Below the pieces are notes generated by a model, which was not told the DNA's origin, searched no databases, and saw only the letters and a program-made list of their open reading frames with translations. This document shows positions 1 through 5,608 of a stretch of DNA of 9,854 nt, one piece after another. This DNA is from an uncultured Bacteroidia bacterium. Lineage in GTDB: Bacteria; Bacteroidota; Bacteroidia; Bacteroidales; UBA932. A program made the position numbers and the translations under genes. The first letter of the stretch is position 1, and every line of letters starts with the position of its first letter. The stretch covers positions 1 to 9,854 of the forward strand of contig CACXFP010000212.1 of NCBI GenBank assembly GCA_902766985.1, read 5' to 3'.

Positions 1-612
1 ATCCGCGAAAACAAGCCGACGGACTCCCCCGCATGCTCCTTCGTACTCACGGGGTCGCAGGTAAATGCCATGAAAAGCATTTTCAAGGACAGGCGGTTCT
101 TCTACCGTCTGGTCGAACATTTCCCGATCAGGGAGCCAGAAAGCAAAATCATCGCGGAACATATCGTAAAAGGCTTCCTTTCCGGTGGCAAGGTCGTGGA
201 CAGGGAACTGATCCTGGGCGTCTGCAGCCTCCTGCGCAACAACATGTGGTATATAAACCACTTCTCCTCCATCTGCGACTACCTCACCAGGGGATATATC
301 ACTGAGCCGATGCTGATTGAGTCCCTCGGCATCCTGCTTTCAATCCATGAACCCAGGTTCAAGGCCACGATGGACGACCTGACGACCTTCCAGGTCAGTC
401 TGCTCAGGGCTATCGTAGACGGGAAAAAGAAATTCAGCTCCGCTGACATCATCAAAGGATACGGGCTGAACTCGTCGGCCAACGTACGGAGGCTGAAGGA
501 CGCATTGATGAAAAAGGAAATCGTCACCTTCGATGATGAAGACAACCCTTCCATTATCGATCCCCTGTTCGAATATTGGGTGAAAAAGTATTATTTCAAG
601 ATTGAAGTCTGA
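1..612 (+). CDS. ATP-binding protein (archaeal-ATPase/AAA type), C-terminal part, 5' end outside window
   Basis: The reading frame is open from base 1 to the TGA at 610-612, giving 203 residues of a protein that starts upstream of the window. The visible part begins just before an LTGSQ segment, followed by a region rich in charged and aromatic residues. It ends in what looks like a winged-helix domain: helix-rich, with SSADIIKGYGL and NSSANVRRLKDALMKKEIV, then a strand and the ending FEYWVKKYYF. This layout fits the C-terminal half of the Bacteroidota 'ATP-binding protein' family related to archaeal-type AAA ATPases (PF01637-like), where a GS motif after a beta strand precedes the helical lid and a DNA-binding-like winged helix. 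The P-loop and Walker B would lie upstream and cannot be seen. The in-frame ATG at 70 is internal, because the similarity continues before it. The role of this family is poorly known. The stop overlaps the start of the sirtuin gene (TGATG), so the two are probably co-transcribed and translationally coupled. Confidence 0.75.
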   Translation: MRENKPTDSPACSFVLTGSQVNAMKSIFKDRRFFYRLVEHFPIREPESKIIAEHIVKGFLSGGKVVDRELILGVCSLLRNNMWYINHFSSICDYLTRGYITEPMLIESLGILLSIHEPRFKATMDDLTTFQVSLLRAIVDGKKKFSSADIIKGYGLNSSANVRRLKDALMKKEIVTFDDEDNPSIIDPLFEYWVKKYYFKIEV

Positions 613-1331
613 TGGCAAGAAAACACATCGTTGTCCTCACGGGGGCAGGAGTCAGCGCAGAGAGCGGCATTTCGACGTTCAGGGACAGCGGAGGTCTCTG
701 GGATAAGTATGACGTGAACGAGGTGTGCTCCATAGAAGGATGGGAGCGCAATCCCTCACTGGTGCTCGAGTTCTACAACGCACGTAGAGCCCAGCTCCGC
801 GATGCCAGGCCGAACCCGGCCCACTACGCCATCGCCTCCCTGGAAAGTTCCTATGACGTCGATGTCATCACCCAGAACGTGGACAATCTCCATGAGAGGG
901 CCGGGAGCACGAGAATCCTTCACCTTCACGGCGAACTCACAAAAGTGAGGCCCGAGGACAGCTACTGCGACAGGGATTCGTTCTCCACGGAAAACGTGAT
1001 CGACGTAGGATATGAACCGGTCCGGCTTGGAGACAAGTCCCCCGGAGGTATCCAGCTCCGCCCGCACATCGTTTTCTTCGGGGAAGCCGTTCCCAATATC
1101 GTCAAGGCCATTGACCTGGTGGAAAGCGCCGACCTCATCCTCATCGTAGGGACTTCGCTCCAGGTCTATCCCGCCGCCGGACTGTACAGGTACGCCCGTC
1201 CCGACATTCCAATCTTTATCATAGATCCTAAGGAGGTCCCGGTACATGACGGCCGCATAACCCACATCACGGAGGTGGCTACGAAGGGTATGGAAACCTT
1301 CTCGAAGATTCTGGAAGAGAAAAAGTTTTGA
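612..1331 (+). CDS. cobB: Sir2-family NAD-dependent protein deacylase (class III, CobB-like)
   Basis: This is a 239-residue, full-length single-domain sirtuin. Sirtuins remove acyl groups from lysines using NAD+, giving nicotinamide and O-acyl-ADP-ribose, in the cytoplasm. Visible motifs are GAGVSAESGI (residues 11-20), FRD (23-25), TQNVDNLHERAG (87-98), HLHGE with the expected catalytic His106, and GTSLQVYPAAGL near residues 180-190. The Tyr55 and Arg58 pair (FYNARR) is the signature of class III sirtuins, which in characterised members favours succinyl/malonyl-lysine, so desuccinylase activity is a reasonable inference. The four zinc-binding cysteines of many sirtuins are absent: only Cys39 and Cys119 are present, and the expected zinc module region is short, so this is probably a zinc-less member. 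The ATG overlaps the upstream stop by one base and has no clear Shine-Dalgarno sequence, which suggests coupling to the ATPase gene. The stop (1329-1331) overlaps the putative -33 box of the rpsU promoter. Confidence 0.93.
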   Translation: MARKHIVVLTGAGVSAESGISTFRDSGGLWDKYDVNEVCSIEGWERNPSLVLEFYNARRAQLRDARPNPAHYAIASLESSYDVDVITQNVDNLHERAGSTRILHLHGELTKVRPEDSYCDRDSFSTENVIDVGYEPVRLGDKSPGGIQLRPHIVFFGEAVPNIVKAIDLVESADLILIVGTSLQVYPAAGLYRYARPDIPIFIIDPKEVPVHDGRITHITEVATKGMETFSKILEEKKF

Positions 1332-1356
1332 TTTAATCAAAAAATATATATCTTTG
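1327..1356 (+). promoter_or_regulatory. Bacteroidota-type promoter for rpsU
   Basis: A TATCTTTG at 1349-1356 matches the Bacteroides -7 consensus TAnnTTTG exactly. A TTTG at 1327-1330 matches the -33 element, 18 bases upstream, close to the usual 19-21 spacing. The -33 box overlaps the last codons of cobB. Transcription would start around 1361-1366, giving a leader of roughly 25-30 bases that holds the Shine-Dalgarno sequence. The assignment rests on consensus match and position only. Confidence 0.75.
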
Positions 1357-1369
1357 CACCCGCTTTGAA

Positions 1370-1379
1370 AAAGGAGGTG
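1370..1379 (+). promoter_or_regulatory. Extended Shine-Dalgarno sequence of rpsU
   Basis: AAAGGAGGTG at 1370-1379 is fully complementary to the conserved CACCTCCTTT at the 3' end of bacterial 16S rRNA. Twelve bases separate GGAGG from the ATG at 1390, somewhat longer than typical. Other genes in the window lack such a site. In Bacteroidota the anti-Shine-Dalgarno is normally sequestered on the ribosome by a pocket that includes bS21, so a strong site on the bS21 mRNA fits autoregulation: ribosomes lacking bS21 would translate it preferentially. Confidence 0.85.
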
Positions 1380-1389
1380 TAAAGACATC

Positions 1390-1584
1390 ATGATCATAGT
1401 TCCCATCAAGGAAGGCGAGAATATCGAGCGCGCCCTCAAGAAGTTCAAGAGGAAGTTCGAGAAGACCGGCGCCATCCGCGAAATGCGCGCCAGGAAGAAT
1501 TTTGAAAAACCTTCCGTTCTCAAGAGAATCGCTCACGAGAAGGCTGTCTATGTCCAGCATCTCCGTCTTGAAGAAGAGCAATAA
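1390..1584 (+). CDS. rpsU: 30S ribosomal protein bS21
   Basis: The 64-residue product is very basic and begins MIIVPIKEGENIERALKKFK, the usual opening of bS21, followed by FEKTGAIREMRARKNFEKPS and a C-terminal helix rich in Arg, Lys and His. The length fits the family (about 60-70 residues). bS21 binds the small subunit near the 3' end of 16S rRNA and helps in initiation. In Bacteroidota it also takes part in hiding the anti-Shine-Dalgarno sequence. The ATG at 1390 is chosen because it starts the conserved sequence and follows the strong AAAGGAGGTG. The gene appears to have its own promoter just upstream and a terminator that begins inside its last codons, so it is probably a monocistronic unit, with possible read-through from cobB. 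Autogenous control through the ribosome binding site is likely by comparison with related organisms, and is not shown here. Confidence 0.97.
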   Translation: MIIVPIKEGENIERALKKFKRKFEKTGAIREMRARKNFEKPSVLKRIAHEKAVYVQHLRLEEEQ

Positions 1585-1621
1585 AAAAGACCTGCGTTTG
1601 CAGGTCTTTTTTATTGCTCTT
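1574..1621. terminator. Bidirectional intrinsic terminator (22-bp perfect stem, 4-base loop)
   Basis: The arms 1574-1595 and 1600-1621 are perfectly complementary over 22 bp, with the loop GTTT at 1596-1599. The GC-rich core (GACCTGC/GCAGGTC) is flanked by A6 on one side and T6 on the other, so an RNA from either strand ends in a hairpin followed by a U-run. The left arm overlaps the final codons and stop of rpsU. It can end rpsU transcripts and also stop read-through from the minus-strand operon that terminates opposite it. Confidence 0.92.
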
Positions 1622-1632
1622 GAGAATCAAGA

Positions 1633-1654
1633 TTGAGGGGGCAAACCCCCTCAA
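1633..1654 (-). terminator. Hairpin downstream of the minus-strand operon, probable terminator
   Basis: TTGAGGGGG (1633-1641) pairs with CCCCCTCAA (1646-1654) around a 4-base loop, 8 bases beyond the TAG of the sugar isomerase-like gene. The following minus-strand sequence is only modestly U-rich, so alone it may be weak. With the 1574-1621 hairpin it makes a tandem stop for the operon. Confidence 0.6.
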
Positions 1655-1662
1655 ACTCGTTT

Positions 1663-2583
1663 CTAGGCCTCGTCCCACTGCTTGCGGAGAAGGTCCACCG
1701 CAGCAGAAAGAACGGTCTTCGGATCCCCGACCTGGCCGCATTCAAAACTCACATATTTGTCATATCCCATTTCCTTGAGGGCACGGAATCCGTCGACATA
1801 GTTGTCGAGGGGACCGTCCTCGCCGGGAGTCTTGCGACGGCCGCGGCTGGCGATGTGGACATGCTGGAGATACTTCGTACCTGCAGACCAGAATGCGCCG
1901 TAATCAGAGGTCTCTTCCTTCATATGCCAGAAGTCACCCATGCATTTCACACCTTCACTGTCGGCATCTCGGGCAATGGCGGCCGCATCGGCTACAAGCC
2001 TCATGTAGAAGCATTCTCCGCGATTAAGGGGTTCAAGGATGACGGTAGTTCCGTTCTCACGGGCGAATTCTCCGAGGTCATGGAGCTGCTCGCACAGATA
2101 GTCCCTGGTCTCCTGGGTATGGGGCTTGCAGGGTTTCTGGCCGTTGAATGCAGGGACCATGATGACACCGGTGGAGCCAAGCTTTCCGGCAGCTACGATG
2201 ATTTCCCTCATGGTGGTGTCGAAGAGTTTCTTCACAGCCGGATCTTCGGCAAGTATGAAACCTTCAAAACCTGCGCAGATGGCAGAAACCTTCACCATCC
2301 TGCCTTCAAGGGCATTTTTGATTTCGTCAACCCTGGCCGCCAGTCCCCTGCCTCCGGGCTCGAAACCGGTCACGCCGAGGCTCTCGATGAAGTCGAGTTT
2401 CTCCTTCAGAGTCTGTCCGGGAGTAAGGCCTTCCTGGAAAGAGAGGTTCAGCGTACGCGAATCTCCGGCTTTCTTCTTTCCCTCTCCGGCGTTGGAGCAG
2501 GAGGTAAGGGAAAAAGCCGATGAAGACAGGGCCAGGGCTGCCGCCCCGGCCATACTGCCTTTCAAAAAATCTCTTCTATCCAT
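1663..2583 (-). CDS. Tat-exported sugar phosphate isomerase/epimerase-like TIM-barrel lipoprotein (PF01261)
   Basis: The product has 306 residues. The N-terminus carries a twin-arginine signal (RRDFLKG, residues 3-9), a hydrophobic stretch (about 11-27) and a lipobox LTSC with Cys29, so it is probably exported folded and lipid-anchored in the envelope. The rest fits the xylose-isomerase-like TIM barrel of AP_endonuc_2 proteins (hydroxypyruvate isomerase, tagatose/psicose epimerase and relatives). Likely metal ligands are Glu184 (VILEPLNR), Asp217 and His220 (GDFWHMKEE), His243 (HVHIAS) and Glu281 (SFECG). Substrate cannot be named. Secreted members found with Gfo/Idh/MocA enzymes in Bacteroidota have been linked to chemistry on keto-sugars, such as elimination or hydration of 3-keto-glycosides (recalled, not checked). 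It is the last gene of the operon. Its ATG lies 4 bases after the TAG of the oxidoreductase gene, so translation is probably coupled. Confidence 0.88.
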   Translation of the reverse strand: MDRRDFLKGSMAGAAALALSSSAFSLTSCSNAGEGKKKAGDSRTLNLSFQEGLTPGQTLKEKLDFIESLGVTGFEPGGRGLAARVDEIKNALEGRMVKVSAICAGFEGFILAEDPAVKKLFDTTMREIIVAAGKLGSTGVIMVPAFNGQKPCKPHTQETRDYLCEQLHDLGEFARENGTTVILEPLNRGECFYMRLVADAAAIARDADSEGVKCMGDFWHMKEETSDYGAFWSAGTKYLQHVHIASRGRRKTPGEDGPLDNYVDGFRALKEMGYDKYVSFECGQVGDPKTVLSAAVDLLRKQWDEA

Positions 2584-2587
2584 AATC

Positions 2588-3946
2588 CTACCTCGTCTGG
2601 TTGCCCTGAGGCGTACCGGGAATGGCTACTACATACTTGGACATATCCATAGGGCCGTTCTCGAGTTTTTCAGGAAGATAATCCATGTCGGCGGCGCTGA
2701 TTTCATCCCAGGTAACTTCCTTTCCGGTATAGGCGCTCTCGCGGCCCATCACTCCGGCAAGTGAGGAAATGCCCGTGTCGGTAGCCTCGTCGTGAGCCTC
2801 GCCGCGACGGATGTGGTTGACCCAGTCAACGTGCTCGAGGACATAAGGATTGGTCTGGGTGTGGGCAGCCTTCTCAGCCTCCCCGTCGAACGCCCAGAGC
2901 AGGTTGCCCTTAAGGTCCTTGATGGTGTTGTCCTGGCTGTTCCAACATCCCTTGGTACCCTGGACGAACTCGCTGACATTGTTGGCGCAGCCGTTGATCT
3001 GGCGGCACATGCTGTGCAGGTGGACATCGTTCTCGAACACGAAATCGATGCTGAAATTATCGTACTGGTCACCGGTGAGCCTCCTCTGGCGGCTTCCGAA
3101 ACCGACGGCCTTCACGGGATGCTGGCCGGTCATCCACAGGAACACGTCTATATTATGGACATGCTGCTCGCAGATATGGTCTCCGGAGAGCCATTTCCAG
3201 TTGACCCAGTCGCGGATCATGGACTCCATGTCGCTCTCGCCCGGCTTGCGCTCGCGGCACCAGAGCATATCCTGGTTCCAATAGACGTTTCCGCCGGTAA
3301 TCTCGCCTATGATGCCGTCCTGGATAAGCTGGAAGGCCTCGACATAATTGCGCTGGTGATGGCGCTGGACGCCGGTAACGACGCTGAGTCCCTTGGCAAC
3401 GGCCTGCTTTGCGGTGGCCATGATGGAACGGTAGCCCTTGGAATCCACGGCGATGGGTTTCTCGAGGAATGAGTGGACACCCTTCTCAGTGGCGTAAGCG
3501 AACATCATGGGACGGAATACGGGAGGAGTGGTCATTATAACCATGTCGACTCCGGAATCGATGACCTTCTTGTAGGCGTCGAAACCTACGAAACAATGAT
3601 CGTCGGGCACGTCCTGGTTGCGTTCGCTCTTAAGTTTCGAGCGGAGGGACCCGAGCCTGTCGGCATATGTGTCGCCGAGGGCGGTAACGGTGATGCCGTC
3701 TGCCGCATCGAGGAGGTTCATGATGGCGCCGGAGCCACGTCCGCCGCAGCCGATGACGCCAGCCTTCAGGGGTTTGCCGTCAATGGCCTTGTCTACAAGG
3801 TCAGGAACGTAGTAGGTACCCTTCTCGCGGAGGGGAAGCGATCCCTTTTTCCCGCACGAAGTAAGAACCGCGCTTCCTGCCAGACCGGCGGCTCCGATCA
3901 TGGCTGAGTAGGAAAGGAAGTCTCTTCTGTTAAGTGTCTTGCTCAT
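2588..3946 (-). CDS. Tat-exported Gfo/Idh/MocA-family oxidoreductase (lipoprotein)
   Basis: The product has 452 residues. It starts with a twin-arginine signal (NRRDFLSYS, Arg7-Arg8), a hydrophobic segment and a lipobox LTSC with Cys31. A Rossmann nucleotide-binding motif follows (VIGCGGRGSG, about 64-73), then the family hallmark EKP (162-164, Lys163 expected to be catalytic) and HVHNID (262-267, His264 as a likely active-site residue) in the C-terminal sheet domain. Such enzymes oxidise or reduce sugar hydroxyls with NAD(P). Tat export implies that the folded enzyme leaves the cytoplasm with its cofactor already bound, as known for the Zymomonas glucose-fructose oxidoreductase, so it must recycle the bound cofactor in the envelope. 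It sits between the heme protein gene (34 bases upstream) and the TIM-barrel gene (4 bases downstream), which suggests the three act on one pathway. The start is preceded by an A/T-rich stretch without a Shine-Dalgarno, as usual in this phylum. Substrate unknown; some members act as glycosidases. Confidence 0.93.
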   Translation of the reverse strand: MSKTLNRRDFLSYSAMIGAAGLAGSAVLTSCGKKGSLPLREKGTYYVPDLVDKAIDGKPLKAGVIGCGGRGSGAIMNLLDAADGITVTALGDTYADRLGSLRSKLKSERNQDVPDDHCFVGFDAYKKVIDSGVDMVIMTTPPVFRPMMFAYATEKGVHSFLEKPIAVDSKGYRSIMATAKQAVAKGLSVVTGVQRHHQRNYVEAFQLIQDGIIGEITGGNVYWNQDMLWCRERKPGESDMESMIRDWVNWKWLSGDHICEQHVHNIDVFLWMTGQHPVKAVGFGSRQRRLTGDQYDNFSIDFVFENDVHLHSMCRQINGCANNVSEFVQGTKGCWNSQDNTIKDLKGNLLWAFDGEAEKAAHTQTNPYVLEHVDWVNHIRRGEAHDEATDTGISSLAGVMGRESAYTGKEVTWDEISAADMDYLPEKLENGPMDMSKYVVAIPGTPQGNQTR

Positions 3947-3980
3947 AAAGTGGTTTTTATAAATTGGTTAATAATATCAT

Positions 3981-5495
3981 TTACATTTGGATCCCTTCCG
4001 GGACTTCGCACACGACCCTGAATCCGATGCCGACGATATCCGAATACCACCAGATGCTCTTGGGATTCTGGGGATCGGTAACAAGCCATTTGTCATGCTC
4101 CGTGTGGGAACGGGCGGCACAGCGCACCTCGGAAGGAGAGGATTCGAAATTTCCTCCCCTGACGACATGCTCGGTTCCGGATTCCGGTCCCTTGGGATCC
4201 CTGACGGCTCCTCCGGCATAGGCGTCCGCCGCGTACCAGTCTGAGCAGTACTCCATGACGTTTCCGAGCATATTCTTGAGGCCGAACGGATTGGCTTTCA
4301 TTTCTGAAGGAAGCGACGTGCGTCCGTCGCTGTCTCCGGCATAAACGACATAGCTGTCAAGGGTGTCCGTCTTTGCAGGGAACAATTTCCCGAACAGGCC
4401 TTTCCCGCTGAGTTTCGCAGGGTCGCCCTCGAAGAAATAAGGGGTATCCGTGCCTCCCCTGGCGGCATACTCCCATTCGGCTTCCGTCGGCAGCCTGTAT
4501 TTCTTCCCTGTCTTGAGGGAAAGCCACTGGCAGAATGTCTCGGCCGAATAATGGGTCATGGTTATTGCGGGAAGCGAACCCTTGCCCCAGCCCTGGTCCG
4601 GAGAACCGAAAGGAGGGGTGGGACCGCTGACGGCATCCAGGTCCGGACGGGAGTTGTTCGCATAGATAGCCGAAGGAGGCGTGCGGCCTTCCGACATGGT
4701 CTCATTGTAGAAGGACCAGAACTGGTCCCAGGTCACTTCATACCTTCCCATGAAGAAAGGAGACAGGGTGACTTCACGGACCGGCCCTTCATCCCCGTTG
4801 CGGCACGGCTCAGAATCCGGGCTCCCCATCATGAACGTACCGCCGGGAACTGCAACCATCTCTATGGATGCAGAAGTGCCTGGAACCGTTTCGACGAAGT
4901 CAGCAAACCTGTCCACAGCCGCGGCGGTTCCGTAGATCTGCCCTCCGGAAACTTCAACCTTGCCGACCATCTGTTCATGCTTGTAGTTCGGATCGTAATG
5001 GCCGGCATCAAGGTGACAGCTGATGCACTGGAGGTCCAGCTTTTCCTTGTTGTCTTCGTAGTAGAGATGGGCAGTGATGCCTTCGTCGGCGATACCGTCC
5101 GGGAAGAGATTCTGATGGCACTCCTCGCATGAAGAATTGAACACGATCCCCTTTGCATGTGCTAGTTCCCCCATCTTTGCCCAGTTGATCTTCTCCCTGT
5201 CTTTCACGAGGTAGGCCCACATATGGGATATGCCAAGACGCATCTTGGTCGTGGTATGGGCGAGCGTGCCCTTGGGAGGAAGATGGCATGCGGCGCAATC
5301 GGTCACCGTTCCGCTGCCGTTGTTGTGATGGACAGACTGCTTCCAGCTGACGTCGGCATCAGTGTGGACATGGCATGAAATGCAGTAGTCATTGGTGGAT
5401 GTCTTTTCCATGGTGTAGTTGAAACCCACCATCAAAGATCCGAGGACAGCCGCGCATGCAAGGGCCAGCAAAAGTATTACCTTCCAGTTTTTCAT
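3981..5495 (-). CDS. Tetraheme NapC/NirT-type cytochrome c fused to an FGE-sulfatase (SUMF1-like) domain
   Basis: The product has 504 residues and is the first gene of the operon. Residues about 5-25 form one membrane helix. Four heme c motifs follow: CISCH (38-42), CAACH (67-71), CEECH (123-127) and CISCH (157-161). Their spacing and the hydrophobic anchor resemble NapC/NrfH quinol dehydrogenases, which pass electrons between menaquinol and envelope partners. From about residue 208 to the end lies an FGE-sulfatase domain with the hallmarks VPGGTFMMGS (216-225), RLPTEAEWEYAARGG (334-348), GNVMEYCSDWY (411-421), VVRGGNF (444-450), RCAARS (458-463) and GFRVV (491-495). The stretch between GG and RCAARS, where true formylglycine-generating enzymes carry their two catalytic cysteines, is shorter and has none. 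Sulfatase maturation is therefore unlikely and a binding or structural role more likely, as in GldK/GldJ. There is no sulfatase gene nearby. The first heme motif lacks the Met two residues after His that is seen in NrfH. The electron flow direction is not known. Confidence 0.9.
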   Translation of the reverse strand: MKNWKVILLLALACAAVLGSLMVGFNYTMEKTSTNDYCISCHVHTDADVSWKQSVHHNNGSGTVTDCAACHLPPKGTLAHTTTKMRLGISHMWAYLVKDREKINWAKMGELAHAKGIVFNSSCEECHQNLFPDGIADEGITAHLYYEDNKEKLDLQCISCHLDAGHYDPNYKHEQMVGKVEVSGGQIYGTAAAVDRFADFVETVPGTSASIEMVAVPGGTFMMGSPDSEPCRNGDEGPVREVTLSPFFMGRYEVTWDQFWSFYNETMSEGRTPPSAIYANNSRPDLDAVSGPTPPFGSPDQGWGKGSLPAITMTHYSAETFCQWLSLKTGKKYRLPTEAEWEYAARGGTDTPYFFEGDPAKLSGKGLFGKLFPAKTDTLDSYVVYAGDSDGRTSLPSEMKANPFGLKNMLGNVMEYCSDWYAADAYAGGAVRDPKGPESGTEHVVRGGNFESSPSEVRCAARSHTEHDKWLVTDPQNPKSIWWYSDIVGIGFRVVCEVPEGIQM

Positions 5496-5526
5496 CCGAC
5501 CTTGGTCGAAAAGATACCAATTCTCG

Positions 5527-5558
5527 CAAATTTAAGCATTTTTGGAAGAATAGACAAC
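5527..5558 (-). promoter_or_regulatory. Bacteroidota-type promoter for the minus-strand cytochrome/oxidoreductase operon
   Basis: On the minus strand TAAATTTG (5534 to 5527) matches the -7 consensus TAnnTTTG. GTTG (5558 to 5555), one base from TTTG, lies 20 bases upstream, the expected spacing. Transcription would start near 5520, about 25 bases before the ATG at 5495. The prediction rests on consensus only. Confidence 0.6.
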
Positions 5559-5581
5559 ACTCTTTTTATATATATTTATCT

Positions 5582-5589
5582 TATATTTG
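5582..5589 (+). promoter_or_regulatory. Putative -7 promoter box for the AsmA-like gene
   Basis: TATATTTG at 5582-5589 matches TAnnTTTG exactly and lies 19 bases before the ATG at 5609, giving a very short leader. No good TTTG is found at the expected -33 position (about 5558-5562), which overlaps the -33 region of the divergent promoter. The surrounding T/A-rich tract (5561-5590) raises the chance of a random match. Confidence 0.45.
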
Positions 5590-5608
5590 TCATTATTTGA
5601 TCGAGGAC

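Noticed and set aside
1574..1621. 22-bp inverted repeat as an insertion-sequence end or attachment site
   Set aside because: It sits right at the rpsU stop, with A/T runs flanking a GC core and a 4-base loop, as in a terminator. No transposase or target duplication is nearby.
1633..2523. 296-codon plus-strand frame opposite the TIM-barrel gene
   Set aside because: No family likeness. The minus-strand product has a Tat signal, a lipobox and metal ligands, and the plus frame begins inside the terminator region.
2792..3472. 226-codon plus-strand frame opposite the Gfo/Idh/MocA gene
   Set aside because: Val/Leu/Asp-rich antisense shadow. The minus strand carries the Rossmann and EKP motifs.
3981..4880. 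FGE domain as a working sulfatase-maturing enzyme
   Set aside because: The two catalytic cysteines are absent and there is no sulfatase gene in the window.
5456..5608. Upstream extension of the AsmA-like frame to an ATG at 5456
   Set aside because: It would overlap the opposite cytochrome gene and run through both promoter boxes. The added residues look like translated AT-rich spacer, and the hydrophobic anchor follows naturally from the ATG at 5609.
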